Part shown: in pieces, positions 29,314 to 38,442 of the stretch | Numbering within the stretch: position 1 is the first letter of the stretch | How the letters are laid out: every line of letters starts with the position of its first letter | Source of the DNA: Streptococcus sp. NPS 308 | Lineage (GTDB): Bacteria; Bacillota; Bacilli; Lactobacillales; Streptococcaceae | NCBI RefSeq assembly: GCF_002355895.1 | Contig: NZ_AP017652.1 | Span: 1,149,001 to 1,213,000, forward strand | DNA: 64,000 bases | Direction of reading: 5' to 3' | Translations under genes and position numbers: made by a program | The notes under the pieces: model-generated | Seen by the model: the letters and a program-made list of their open reading frames with translations, nothing else | Database searches by the model: none | Told to the model about the DNA's origin: nothing

Positions 29314-31860
29314 TTAAGCTTTAGCATATTGGGCTACAACAGCTTCAACTGCTGCTTTCTCACGCTTAATCAAGTCAACACGCGCTGCGATATCCTTGAT
29401 TCCCATCTTGATATTACGGCTAAGAGCAAGGTCAGAAAGTTGTGGCTCAAAGAAGGCCTTGTATTCTGCCAAGCGTTGCTCTGTTTTAAAGATATGCGAT
29501 GGGAAGATGACAAAGCTATCAAAGCTCATATCTCCACCAAGGGCTGCCTTGATCCAATCCCAGTTTTCACGCGCCCAAACCCAAACAGTTTCTTGGGTAG
29601 CTTTGTGTCCGAGGAATTGGAGGTACCATGAAGAAAGGTCTTGTGGTTTCACTACAAATTTATCTTTCCATGAGCCAATCAGGGTTTGGATATTGTCGGC
29701 ATCTGTACTGTATGCAAGAGCCGCTGACAGCTGACGTTTGAAGACAGCATCTGTCGCATGAGTGTAGAGGTCCAGATAAGTTGCGACCAAATCCTTGGTC
29801 TCATGGTGTTTCATCTCATTGATGAGAACTTGAGCACGGATGGCTGCTGGAAGGCCTGCAAGATTATCCTTGTGAGCTGCAAAGATTTGGCTAGCAAGTT
29901 GACTAGCTTCTGCATCATTGGAACGAATCATCATAGAAACGGCCAACTGACGAACCAATTCATCCTCATCTGATTCTCCATCTTTGGCTTCAAAACCAAG
30001 ACGGTCATAGTTATGACGAGCCAATTTAGCAACCAGACTGTTAAAGGCTTTCTCAGTTGCTGTTCCTTCATCAATAAAGCGCTCAAGAGCAGCAATCACT
30101 TGAGAAACAGCTGAAACAACAAGGTAAGACTCTTCCTTAGCAAGTTTATCAAGGACTGGGAGCAAATCAGCATAAGAAATATGACCTGCCTCAGCCAACA
30201 AACGACGTTCTTGAACAATTTGCAGTTTGCTTGTGTTATCAAGTGTCTCTAGCTCAGCAAGAACAGCTTCTAATAAGTTTCCTTGATAGTCGGTAATATA
30301 GTGGGCAGTATTTTCAGTGTTGAGACGAAGAGCTCCTTCATTTTCAGCAAGAAGAGCGGCGTAGCCAGGGATTTCGATACTTTCAGTTTCAAGTGTATCT
30401 GGCAAGCCTTTCCAGTTGCTGTTCAGTGGTACAACCCAGAGACGGTTCTTGTCTTCGTGCTCACCGATAAAGAATTGTTTTTGCGAAATCTTCAAGACGT
30501 CATTTTCAACTTTGACAGTGAGAACTGGATAACCAGGTTGTTCCAACCAAGAATCCATGAAGGCAGCAACATCACGTCCTGAAGCTTGTCCGAGAGCATT
30601 CCAAAGGTCACGACCAATGGTATTTCCATATTGGTGCTTTTCAAAGTAAGCATGCAAGCCTTTAGCGAAATCAGCATCTCCTAGCCAACGTCGAAGCATG
30701 TGCATGAGACGGCTTCCTTTGGCATAGACGATAGCGCCGTCAAAGAGGGTATTGATTTCATCTGGGTGTTTAACTTCAACATGGACAGACTGAACACCAT
30801 CCGTCGCATCGCGTTTAAGTGCCGCTGGAACACCACCTGTTTGGAAATCTTCAAAAATATTCCAACTTGGCTCGATGGCATCCACACAGACGTATTCCAT
30901 CATGTTAGCGAAGCTTTCATTGAGCCAAAGGTCATCCCACCATTTCATAGTCACGAGGTTTCCAAACCATTGGTGAGCCAACTCATGCGCTACAACTAGG
31001 GCAACTTGTTGACGGCTAGCAAAGGTTGAGTTCTCATCCACAACCAAGTATACTTCACGGTAGGTTACCAGACCCCAGTTTTCCATTGCACCCGCTGAGA
31101 AGTCAGGGAGGGCGATATGAAGAGATTGAGGGATTGGATATTTAACTCCGTAGTAATCTTCGTAAAACTCAATCGAACGAACGGCGATGTCCAATGAGAA
31201 ATCAAGGTTTGATAGTGGATGTGCTTTGGTCGAGTAGACACCTACGAGGGTACCATTTTTAGTTTTAGCAGTAACCCCTTGCAAGTCACCAGCTACAAAA
31301 GCCAACAAGTAAGAAGACATGCGAGGTGTTGTCTCGAACTTCCAGATGCCTGTTTCCTTGCGGTTTTCCACATCAATCTCAGGCATGTTTGACAAGGCAA
31401 CTTCACCTTCTGCCTGGTCAAAGCGAAGAGCGAGATCAAAGGTTGCTTTGGCTTCTGGCTCATCCACACATGGGAAGGCTTCACGCGCAAAGTGGCTCTC
31501 GAACTGCGTAGACAAGACTTCCTTCTTGGCACCATCCACTGTGTAGTAAGAAGGGTAAATCCCTGTCATGTTATCTGTGATTTTTCCTGAAAAAGCGATG
31601 ACTAATTCAACTTGACCAGCCTCAGCCAATTCGACATGAAGGGCTTCATTTTCATGATCAACTGTAAATGGGCGAGCTTGACCCGCAACTTTTACAGAAG
31701 CTATTTCCAAGTCCTTTTGGTGAAGGGAAATACGTTCACTCTTGGCTTGACCAGTGATGGTCACCTTCCCAGAAAAGGTCTTGGTCTCACGACTCAAGTC
31801 TAAGAATAAATCATAATGTTCAGGAACAAATTGCGTAATAAAATGTTCAACTGCTTGCAT
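29314..31860 (-). CDS. pepN: Aminopeptidase N (M1 family)
   Basis: 848 residues. Cytoplasmic zinc aminopeptidase that trims peptides from the N-terminus. Exopeptidase motif GAMENWG near 253 and zinc site HELAHQWFGN near 291 with the third ligand in NESFANMMEY. C-terminal ERAP1-like helical domain. ATG with AGGAGAAAACT. Located directly upstream of ciaRH, as in pneumococcus. Confidence 0.97.
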   Translation of the reverse strand: MQAVEHFITQFVPEHYDLFLDLSRETKTFSGKVTITGQAKSERISLHQKDLEIASVKVAGQARPFTVDHENEALHVELAEAGQVELVIAFSGKITDNMTGIYPSYYTVDGAKKEVLSTQFESHFAREAFPCVDEPEAKATFDLALRFDQAEGEVALSNMPEIDVENRKETGIWKFETTPRMSSYLLAFVAGDLQGVTAKTKNGTLVGVYSTKAHPLSNLDFSLDIAVRSIEFYEDYYGVKYPIPQSLHIALPDFSAGAMENWGLVTYREVYLVVDENSTFASRQQVALVVAHELAHQWFGNLVTMKWWDDLWLNESFANMMEYVCVDAIEPSWNIFEDFQTGGVPAALKRDATDGVQSVHVEVKHPDEINTLFDGAIVYAKGSRLMHMLRRWLGDADFAKGLHAYFEKHQYGNTIGRDLWNALGQASGRDVAAFMDSWLEQPGYPVLTVKVENDVLKISQKQFFIGEHEDKNRLWVVPLNSNWKGLPDTLETESIEIPGYAALLAENEGALRLNTENTAHYITDYQGNLLEAVLAELETLDNTSKLQIVQERRLLAEAGHISYADLLPVLDKLAKEESYLVVSAVSQVIAALERFIDEGTATEKAFNSLVAKLARHNYDRLGFEAKDGESDEDELVRQLAVSMMIRSNDAEASQLASQIFAAHKDNLAGLPAAIRAQVLINEMKHHETKDLVATYLDLYTHATDAVFKRQLSAALAYSTDADNIQTLIGSWKDKFVVKPQDLSSWYLQFLGHKATQETVWVWARENWDWIKAALGGDMSFDSFVIFPSHIFKTEQRLAEYKAFFEPQLSDLALSRNIKMGIKDIAARVDLIKREKAAVEAVVAQYAKA

Positions 31861-31911
31861 AGTTTTCTCCTATTCTAAGTTTAAGAGTTTTTCTCTTATT
31901 CAAACAAACTT

Positions 31912-31920
31912 ATTATATCA
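31912..31920 (-). promoter_or_regulatory. pepN extended -10 promoter
   Basis: Minus-strand TGATATAAT, an extended -10, about 52 bp upstream of the pepN ATG; weak T-rich -35. Confidence 0.55.
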
Positions 31921-31981
31921 TGTTTTGCTTAAGAAAAAAGGATTGGACGGTGATTTCCAAAACTTTCTTTCTCCTAGCAGT

Positions 31982-32422
31982 CTACAGTGGGTAGACTTTA
32001 CGAAATTCTTCTAAAACAACCTTGCTGTCAGGCGTAAAAGTTAGTCCTGCCTCTCTCAGCCACTCGGCGAAACAGTCCTCATGAACCTGACGCCAATAGG
32101 CTAGGGATTTGTCACCTTCCCCTTCCTTAAAGGCATGTTCAGCAGAAACTTGATTGAAAGGCTGAACGGAAACCTTAGTAATTTCGACAATGCAGACAGC
32201 CTGATTTTGACTGTCTAAAATAACATCGAAGGTCCCTTCTTGTGGAAGGGGTTCGTTATCAACTGCATAAAGATCATAGGCTGATGCAGTTGCCGTCTTT
32301 TCACCTTTTAAAACCAAATCTGCCAAGAGATCGGCTTCCACTCCAAAAGCCCAGGCATCTATCTCATCTCCAATCGAGGGGTTGATTTTCTTGTATGCAT
32401 TCCACATTTCTTGCGGTGTCAT
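31982..32422 (-). CDS. ASCH domain protein
   Basis: 146 residues beginning MTPQEMWNAYKKINPSIGD. The ASCH fold is seen as GEKTATASAYDLY, then FDVILDSQNQAVCIVEITKV and the closing AEWLREAG block. ASCH proteins are thought to bind RNA; some are nucleotide or RNA-modified-base amidohydrolases. The start at 32422 is supported by AAGGAG 6 bases upstream; the frame to 32491 overlaps the neighbouring gene fragment. Borders the immunity array on its pepN side. Confidence 0.85.
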   Translation of the reverse strand: MTPQEMWNAYKKINPSIGDEIDAWAFGVEADLLADLVLKGEKTATASAYDLYAVDNEPLPQEGTFDVILDSQNQAVCIVEITKVSVQPFNQVSAEHAFKEGEGDKSLAYWRQVHEDCFAEWLREAGLTFTPDSKVVLEEFRKVYPL

Positions 32423-32477
32423 GGGTTGCTCCTTACCTTGTAATTCTGATACTTCGTCCCTAAAAAAGAGCTTGCGA

Positions 32478-32846
32478 TTACTCAATTCCATCCTCTTTGT
32501 TATACTCTATCATGCATTTTACAGCATATTCTATCCATTCCCAAAAATCGTTAAATTCTTTTCGTTGCTCCCATCCTTCGGCAGCAAAACCATGAATGAG
32601 TTGGACCTTATTGCCCTTTCCTATTTCAAAACAAGCTGTATCATCACAATCCCCTCTTTTGGCAAATGGAATCAACTTTCTTGTCGGGTACCTTTCCTGC
32701 AATCCCTCATACAAAGATAGGGCCCATTCTGAATCCAATAGATACCAACAATCAAAATCAACTAAATTGAGTTCGATCAATTTTTTAAACGATTCAGGAT
32801 ACTGGAATACCCTTTCGTCCGGATGTTGAGCAGTAAATCCGTACTT
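32478..32846 (-). pseudogene. SMI1/KNR4-like gene copy lacking its start
   Basis: The open frame begins after a stop at 32847-32849 and encodes KYGFTAQHPDERVFQYPESF followed by about 100 residues including IPFAKRGDCDDTACFEIG and EWIEYAVKCMIEY, a SUKH-like pattern. No ATG is available; only a TTG at 32780 without a ribosome site. A paralogous fragment at 34506-34646 has the start but lacks this C-terminal part. So this is the 3' portion of a duplicated gene. It may still be expressed from the TTG, which is why some callers give 32478-32780. Confidence 0.65.
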
Positions 32847-32856
32847 TCATTCCACC

Positions 32857-33411
32857 CTAATAAGTAGTTTTGATTATTTCTCCCGAACGAATATAGGTTT
32901 TAAAGAAGTTTTTAGGTACAGAGGCAACCTTAGGTGTAATGGATAAGCCATAGTTTGCAAAATCTAAAGCTAGCTTCTTAGAATCGATTGCATCATAATA
33001 CTCAACATACAATCTGCATAAGTTCACTTTGGTGATAGAGAATTGTTTTAACAACCAATCCTTATCAATATCCTTCTCGGGTTCTATGCTCGAAAATACG
33101 GTTGGATATGATGAATACTGAGCAGTAAAATCGATGACCTCTTGGACAGCCTTTTCCAATTCAGCTTGATCCATGCCATTTCTATTATCGATAGAACATA
33201 ATCGAGTTCTTAAAGCACAATCCACTTCTTCTAAAAGTCCCGATTCCAGAAAGAGAGGATGAAGGCCAACATTCACGAAATAGGCACTACCATCTGATTT
33301 TCGTTGAAAATAGATGACCGTATAAAAATCATGATTAATTTTATAATAGTTATAGGTTCGCTTTAGTCGCGAAAAGCCATTTTTTAGGAAGAGTTCTTTG
33401 GCCTCTTTCAT
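32857..33411 (-). CDS. DUF4304-like protein, copy A
   Basis: 184 residues, soluble. FLKNGFSRLKRTYNYYKIN and VIYFQRKSDGSAYFVNVGLH are the DUF4304 pattern. The family is found among immunity genes of polymorphic toxin systems; biochemical role unknown. About 87% identical by hand count to copy B (34799-35353), with the last 60 residues nearly identical and the first 35 much more diverged. Good ribosome site AGAGGTTAAGAA. Confidence 0.75.
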   Translation of the reverse strand: MKEAKELFLKNGFSRLKRTYNYYKINHDFYTVIYFQRKSDGSAYFVNVGLHPLFLESGLLEEVDCALRTRLCSIDNRNGMDQAELEKAVQEVIDFTAQYSSYPTVFSSIEPEKDIDKDWLLKQFSITKVNLCRLYVEYYDAIDSKKLALDFANYGLSITPKVASVPKNFFKTYIRSGEIIKTTY

Positions 33412-33462
33412 TTCTTAACCTCTATTTCTAAAAGAATGTGGAGAGTTCCTCATCGCATTTTC

Positions 33463-33513
33463 CTAGGAATCTAAATGGGTATAGGTGATTCCTATAATAC
33501 CTTGCGATTGCAT
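33463..33513 (-). pseudogene. Fragment of a paralogue of the 106-residue gene
   Basis: The minus strand reads MQSQGIIGITYTHLDS then a TAG, matching the C-terminus GKVVGITYIHIDS of the intact gene at 35402-35722. It occupies the same position relative to DUF4304 copy A as the intact gene does relative to copy B, so it is a leftover of a tandem duplication. Confidence 0.7.
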
Positions 33514-33546
33514 GAGTTATTGACGATCTCCATCTATTCTACACAA

Positions 33547-34476
33547 CTAGTCTAAGATTGTTCCAAGTATTATCTTATTTTGCTCTGATATCTGAAATTC
33601 AGTCATGAAATAGGGTAAAAAGTCATCAAGCAAGGGATGGCTAATTTCATCTATGGAGAGTCCTCTTTTCTGACGTTCTTTTAGTAAAACTAAGATTTCA
33701 ATTGGGAAATACTGCCATAATAAGGTATTGAATTCTACTAAATGACTGTCTTTGGTGTTCGCTAAATGATAATCACACATGGATAAAATCGTTTCTCTAA
33801 AAACATTCATATCATCTGAAAAAATGGTTTCAAAAATCTGTTTATAGGCATCATTCACATTATCATAAGGATTAGAGTCCAAAGGTTTATATTTTGCATC
33901 ACAGGCATTTTCGAGCAAGCTTGCTAACCTGTCTCCCTGTCCATTTCCATAAAGAAAAACGGCTAAAGGCAATAAACTACTGGACGAAAAGAAAATAGGT
34001 TTCTTCCCTTTTTCAACTTGGGCTTCTTTAAAATATACTAATTTATCAATTAAAAACTCTACATAAGTATAATCTAAATAGGCAATCGCAAATAAGATAT
34101 TTAAACAAATGTCTGTGTCAAAGTTTGAACCGCCTTTAGCTAAATATTTAGCAGAAGCCATGTCTGCCATTACAGAACAAAAACAGCCATTTAGCAAAGA
34201 TTGATAGGTTTCAGATGTCTTATTTTCAATAAACTCAGAAACCAAAGTATATGGTTGAATAGCATGAATCATCCGTACATGTTTATAGGAGTAGGTTTCT
34301 GTTTTCCCGTTTTCCTCCCAATTTATCTCAAGGCTTTTTTTGCCTGCTTTTAATGCTTCTAAAATTGCTTTAGTAGTAAAAAGCTGTGCTTTTTCAAGAT
34401 CAAAATCTCTCGCCTTTAGTACTTGATTTTTAATGGTTGTTAATTTCCTTTTTTGATTTGAAAGTGTTTTATTCAT
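33547..34476 (-). CDS. Unrecognised protein in immunity array
   Basis: 309 residues, no signal peptide or clear membrane helix. Family not recognised. Predominantly helical-looking, with MADMASAKYLAKGGSNFDTD and ILFAIAYLDYTYVEFLIDKL. The start at 34476 (MNKTLSNQKRK) is chosen because GAGGT lies just before it; the frame extends to 34557 through the neighbouring gene fragment. It interrupts the SMI1/KNR4-like copy B, so its insertion may have truncated that gene. Probably an immunity-type protein by context only. Confidence 0.65.
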   Translation of the reverse strand: MNKTLSNQKRKLTTIKNQVLKARDFDLEKAQLFTTKAILEALKAGKKSLEINWEENGKTETYSYKHVRMIHAIQPYTLVSEFIENKTSETYQSLLNGCFCSVMADMASAKYLAKGGSNFDTDICLNILFAIAYLDYTYVEFLIDKLVYFKEAQVEKGKKPIFFSSSSLLPLAVFLYGNGQGDRLASLLENACDAKYKPLDSNPYDNVNDAYKQIFETIFSDDMNVFRETILSMCDYHLANTKDSHLVEFNTLLWQYFPIEILVLLKERQKRGLSIDEISHPLLDDFLPYFMTEFQISEQNKIILGTILD

Positions 34477-34505
34477 ATTGACCTCGTTAAATTTCATCTC
34501 AAATA

Positions 34506-34646
34506 TTAATCTTTTCTTGACCAGAGAAATGCCCATTCCGAATCTAAAAGATACCAAATATCAAAATCAACTAAATTGAGTTCTATCATTTTTTTAAAAG
34601 ATTCAGGATACTTGAATATACTTTCATCCATTAAATAATTTTTCAT
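34506..34646 (-). pseudogene. SMI1/KNR4-like gene copy lacking its 3' part
   Basis: 46 residues starting MKNYLMDESIFKYPESFKKM and ending EWAFLWSRKD. Residues 13-39 match the copy at 32478-32846 (YPESFKK, IELNLVDFD, WYLLDSEWA) and then diverge into a stop. It has a start codon and an AAGGA site, so it is the 5' complement of the other broken copy. Confidence 0.7.
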
Positions 34647-34649
34647 TTC

Positions 34650-34733
34650 TTATTTCCTTTTTGGTTCAAGACTGACATAGAATGCTAAGGAAACATTGTT
34701 TTCAACCTCTTCGATGAGTTCTTTAACATTCAT
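34650..34733 (-). CDS. Possible 27-residue small protein
   Basis: Short frame MNVKELIEEVENNVSLAFYV ending LEPKRK, preceded by GGAG with seven bases spacing. It lies between DUF4304 copy B and the SMI1/KNR4-like fragment, and is absent from copy A where the equivalent DNA is deleted. Could be the head of another degraded gene. Confidence 0.3.
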   Translation of the reverse strand: MNVKELIEEVENNVSLAFYVSLEPKRK

Positions 34734-34798
34734 TTCTTTTCTCCTATTTCTTCCTTTTATCAGAATGTTGATCAGTCAATCAGACCTTTCATTCCACC

Positions 34799-35353
34799 CT
34801 AATAAGTAGTTTTGATTATTTCTCCCGAACGAATATAGGTTTTAAAGAAGTTTTTAGGTACAGAGGCAACCTTAGGTGTAATGGATAAGCCATAGTTTGC
34901 AAAATCTAAAGCAAGCTTCTTAGAATCGATTGAATCATAATACTCAACATACAATCTGCATAAGTTCACTTTGGTAATAGAGAATTGATTTAACAACCAA
35001 TCCTTCTCAAGATCCTTCTCGGGATCTATGCTCGAAAATACGGTAGGATACGATGAAAACTGAGCAGTAAAATCGATAGCCTCTCGCACAGCCTTTTCCA
35101 ATTCAGCTTGATCCATGCCATTTCTATTATCGATAAAACCTAATCGAGTCCTTAAAGCACAATCCACTTCTTCTAACAGTCCCGAGTCCAGGAAGAGGGG
35201 ATGAATGCCAATATTCACGAAATAGGCAGTCCCATCTGATTTTCGTTGAAAATAGATGACCGTGTAAAAATCTTTCTGTACCTTGTAATAGTTATTTGTA
35301 CGATTGAGTCGAGAGTAACCATACTTTGAGAATATTTCTTTCGCATGCTTCAT
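34799..35353 (-). CDS. DUF4304-like protein, copy B
   Basis: 184 residues, paralogue of 32857-33411. Begins MKHAKEIFSKYGYSRLNRTN and ends GEIIKTTY. The first ~125 bp of shared DNA at the 3' end, including 8 bp beyond the stop codon, is identical between the copies, suggesting recent duplication or gene conversion, while the N-terminal third has diverged. Likely immunity-type protein. Confidence 0.75.
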   Translation of the reverse strand: MKHAKEIFSKYGYSRLNRTNNYYKVQKDFYTVIYFQRKSDGTAYFVNIGIHPLFLDSGLLEEVDCALRTRLGFIDNRNGMDQAELEKAVREAIDFTAQFSSYPTVFSSIDPEKDLEKDWLLNQFSITKVNLCRLYVEYYDSIDSKKLALDFANYGLSITPKVASVPKNFFKTYIRSGEIIKTTY

Positions 35354-35401
35354 TATATTACCTACTCTTTCATAAGTTTTGAGAGTTTTTATTACAGTTT
35401 A

Positions 35402-35722
35402 CTAGGAATCTATATGGATATAGGTTATCCCTACAACTTTCCCGTTCTCAATATTGTATTGTTTCACTAAATTAACGTAGTTAATCAATCCTTCATTACT
35501 AATCTCTTCTAGTGTTGCTGGTACTATGTTGTGTTTTAGTTTAAAATCTCTAGCTTTATTCAAATCACCTACATCTTCTATAGATGTCCAAAAAAGCATA
35601 TATTCATCACAATAAAAATAGATCTGATTATCATAGAACTCAGGTATTTTACAGAACTCAACTCCATCACTTTGCCTTTCCAAGGCTTCACTATCACGAT
35701 AAACAAAGTAAGTTTTCTTCAT
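35402..35722 (-). CDS. Unrecognised 106-residue protein in immunity array
   Basis: Soluble, starts MKKTYFVYRDSEALERQSDG and ends GKVVGITYIHIDS. Family not recognised. Ribosome site AAAAGGAG. A fragment of a second copy lies at 33463-33513. It precedes DUF4304 copy B by 48 bp in the same direction, so the two are probably one cassette. Confidence 0.65.
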   Translation of the reverse strand: MKKTYFVYRDSEALERQSDGVEFCKIPEFYDNQIYFYCDEYMLFWTSIEDVGDLNKARDFKLKHNIVPATLEEISNEGLINYVNLVKQYNIENGKVVGITYIHIDS

Positions 35723-36011
35723 CTCTTATTTCTCCTTTTAGAAGCTTTTCTTTCTGATCTATTTAGATTTATAATCACATTACAAAGACAAGTTTAACCA
35801 TTTTGAATTATCAGACCATTCTTTCTTATTTTTCCGTTATTCTGCGTAAGTACTCTTCCCAGGTAAGGGTGATAAACCTTAAATAGACCATCCTCACTCA
35901 GCTAAGTCTTGGGGTTAGGCTGTCAACTACTCTTAAAATGCGCGACCTCGAAGTTATGAAATTTCAATATTCTTCAAACTCAAAGGGAAATAGATAACTA
36001 GCATTCTTGCT
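35723..36011. other. 289-bp gap in the immunity array
   Basis: No start-to-stop frame of note. The minus strand holds a short in-frame stretch DGLFKVYHPYLGRVLTQNNG that might be the residue of a degraded gene, with a TAA soon after. Nothing recognised. Confidence 0.35.
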
Positions 36012-36752
36012 TTATCCCTCTCGCATGCAAACATGTGGTAATTCGCTTCTAAGAAGTTCCCTTTGCTTCTGATTCGTTCTTCCTGTTGTTAAAAATCGAA
36101 GATGTTTTAGATACTTCAGGTAGCTAACTGTAGATGCGTATTTAAAAATATTGGTATCGACAAAATCTAAAAAACGAAGTTCACTAAATGGCTGGATGAA
36201 ATCCAATTCCGGTAAGTTTTTATTTGCCGTAAACGAAAGATAGAGCAGCTGATTTAAATCCCTAATAAAATTAAAGTTCGGCAACTTTACACCAAAATCA
36301 AAGTGTAGATAACACATACCTTTCTGAATAGAAATATTCTCTATACTTTCCAAATTTGTCATAGAAGATATCCCTAGAGCTTTCACACAATCATTCTGAG
36401 GCAAGATAATCTTTCTTACTCTTCTAGCTCCCACTACTAGAATCTTTTCTACATGTTCGTATTTTGAAAAGTCTATCACATCACTTTTACTTCCCATCAA
36501 GTAAAGCGTCCTTGTATTGCTTGGCAAAGAAAGCTGATTAAAATCTACATCTTTCAACATATCCTCTGGATTTTCAACAATATACTTTTGCCTTAACAGC
36601 CGATTTATATCGATGAATTCTTTATAAGTTAATTTTTCGTCCAATAATGGAGCAAGGTCTTCAATGTTAGCCAGAGGTTCCATTGCCATTAAAACCTCTC
36701 TATCTGAAATTCCTTTTTTTATTATTTCTAAATATTTATCTATACTAGTCAT
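36012..36752 (-). CDS. Leucine-rich-repeat-like protein in immunity array
   Basis: 246 residues. The N-terminal helical region (MTSIDKYLEIIKKGISDREV) is followed by irregular leucine-rich strands (RTLYLMGSKSDVIDFS, ILVVGARRVRKIILP, LESIENISI, LLYLSFTANKNLPELDF, RFLDFVDTNIF), reminiscent of short LRR immunity proteins. No signal peptide. The start at 36752 has AGAGGTC upstream; the frame extends 7 codons further. Function unknown. Confidence 0.65.
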   Translation of the reverse strand: MTSIDKYLEIIKKGISDREVLMAMEPLANIEDLAPLLDEKLTYKEFIDINRLLRQKYIVENPEDMLKDVDFNQLSLPSNTRTLYLMGSKSDVIDFSKYEHVEKILVVGARRVRKIILPQNDCVKALGISSMTNLESIENISIQKGMCYLHFDFGVKLPNFNFIRDLNQLLYLSFTANKNLPELDFIQPFSELRFLDFVDTNIFKYASTVSYLKYLKHLRFLTTGRTNQKQRELLRSELPHVCMREG

Positions 36753-36779
36753 CTTTGACCTCTTTTCGTTCATACAACT

Positions 36780-37169
36780 CTAGGAATCAATTTTTAAGGG
36801 ATTTATCTCTGCAATTCGAACTATATCAGAAATCCCTGTTAGAAGGACACCATTATTATTTATAAAGTCAAATTGAACCTTATTTTCTAAAAAAATGAGT
36901 TCTACTTGACCTTTAACCTTATGAATCCCCTTAGAATAAAAATGGATTTCATCTAAATTAAAAAACTCTAAATTAATTTTTATGGCATTGAATGCACTTT
37001 TCTGCCACTTTTCAGGGAAATTAGTTGGGAAATCAAATACATAAAGGACAAGATCTAATTTGTAATCGTAACATAATACAGTATCAAGAAATACATTATT
37101 CAAGTCCAAATCACCATCAAACAAATGAATAATCTTTTCCTTACCCACTGCTTTTTCAAACCATTTCAC
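36780..37169 (-). CDS. Imm50-like immunity protein
   Basis: 129 residues. The layout WFEKAVG...LFDGDLDLNNVFL...LDLVLYVFDFP...PEKWQKSAFNAIKINLEF resembles Imm50 (immunity protein 50), an all-beta family of polymorphic toxin systems. Starts with GTG at 37169, preceded by AAGGAG with eight bases spacing. 27 bp upstream of the LRR-like gene. Confidence 0.65.
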   Translation of the reverse strand: MKWFEKAVGKEKIIHLFDGDLDLNNVFLDTVLCYDYKLDLVLYVFDFPTNFPEKWQKSAFNAIKINLEFFNLDEIHFYSKGIHKVKGQVELIFLENKVQFDFINNNGVLLTGISDIVRIAEINPLKIDS

Positions 37170-37266
37170 AATATGAACTCCTTTTTAAAAATGAATATAA
37201 GTCTTCTTTTTAAGATTCATTGTTTCCCTCTTTAAGGAGATGGTAACTTCTCTCTTTAAGTAGGTC

Positions 37267-37893
37267 TTAGAATAGCCTAATCCTCCTGCCGTCCTTTCCT
37301 TTGGATACATCCTCAATGATTGTATTTATATGTACTTCATTAAATTGACGGGAAAAGTCTACAATTTTCTGGCGATTCTGTTCTGGATATAGATAAGATG
37401 CAGCCAAAATGAACATAAACGGAGCGATTGTTCCTCTTATATTTTCCAAATAAACATCCTTGGTGATAAAGGTCATGATTTTCTCAAAATCGTCATCTTT
37501 CAGCACAATCTTTCTTAGATAGAGTGCTGCACAAGTACCTGCAGCTTGCAATAAGTTATTCGATTCCAAGGACTCATAAACAAAAGACAAGTTCTCTGTT
37601 TCTAAATTTTCTAGATAAGCAATCGCTACTGCTAGAGAGCGATAGGTTACAAGGGTTGGAATATCTCTCAGCAGCAATGACTTGAGATAGGGGACTTCTT
37701 CTGTACAATCCGTTGCGGCCATGGCGTAGAGCAAGTACATTTGTGATTCCCATGATTTAGGCTTTTCCATCTCCCCTTCCAAGGCCTGATGCAAGAATGG
37801 TCCATATCCTTTTAGTCTGCCTTTTAAAATTTTTTTCGCTGCCTTTTTTACCAAGGGCGTTCGTCCTGAAGTCAACTCATCTACATAGTCCAT
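37267..37893 (-). CDS. HEAT-repeat-like protein in immunity array
   Basis: 208 residues, all-helical. Paired helices such as TPLVKKAAKKILKGRLKGYG, SQMYLLYAMAATDCTEEVPY and LAVAIAYLENLETENLS suggest HEAT-like repeats. Similar proteins occur as immunity-type genes next to WXG/LXG and contact-dependent toxins. Ribosome site AAGGAG. 12 bp from the neighbouring Imm26-like gene. Confidence 0.65.
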   Translation of the reverse strand: MDYVDELTSGRTPLVKKAAKKILKGRLKGYGPFLHQALEGEMEKPKSWESQMYLLYAMAATDCTEEVPYLKSLLLRDIPTLVTYRSLAVAIAYLENLETENLSFVYESLESNNLLQAAGTCAALYLRKIVLKDDDFEKIMTFITKDVYLENIRGTIAPFMFILAASYLYPEQNRQKIVDFSRQFNEVHINTIIEDVSKGKDGRRIRLF

Positions 37894-37904
37894 CTAAAAC
37901 TCCT

Positions 37905-38423
37905 TTATTTCATTTGCTTGTCCAGTTCTTCTTCCAATATTCTGTTATAAACTATACTTCCGACACAGGCTTCCCAGTCTAGGTCCTCAACTTCTTCCCT
38001 AGAAAAAATCTTAGGTTCCCGCCTACCGTCTAGCCAGACCTTCCCAAAGTGAAGACCATTTGGGTCTCCCCACTTAAAGGCTAAATCATTAAAAGGGCTT
38101 GGATCAAAATCCGCTTGGTGACCAATTATCTGCCAAGACCATACTGGACTTCGATCAAACAAGGTGAAGGAATCTACAATGATGGGCTTACCTATAAATT
38201 GAGCACGACTTAGCTCTTCAACTGTTATAGTAGGACTTGCTTGAAAGATATTGAAAAATTGGATGACATGACCAACATTCACTTTTCCAAGGATTTGACC
38301 AAATACAAACATTTCCTCCGAAAATTGATAGCAAAAAATATCACCAATTTTAATAAATCGAAGTTTTGTTCTTGGCTTTTCATTCCACTCAAGAATCTTT
38401 ATCTGGGGCAATTTTTTCTGCAT
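37905..38423 (-). CDS. Imm26-like immunity protein
   Basis: 172 residues. The opening (LRFIKIGDIFCYQFSEEMFV then FGQILGKVNVGHVIQFF) follows the Imm26 pattern of an SH3-like beta barrel. Rich in Trp/Phe. Expected to neutralise a nuclease-type toxin by direct binding; cognate toxin not in the window. Confidence 0.65.
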   Translation of the reverse strand: MQKKLPQIKILEWNEKPRTKLRFIKIGDIFCYQFSEEMFVFGQILGKVNVGHVIQFFNIFQASPTITVEELSRAQFIGKPIIVDSFTLFDRSPVWSWQIIGHQADFDPSPFNDLAFKWGDPNGLHFGKVWLDGRREPKIFSREEVEDLDWEACVGSIVYNRILEEELDKQMK

Positions 38424-38442
38424 AATTAATTTAAATCCTTTC

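Noticed and set aside
32478-32780. Intact 100-residue gene starting at TTG 32780
   Set aside because: No ribosome site, and homology to the paralogue continues upstream of the TTG, showing that the true start is lost.
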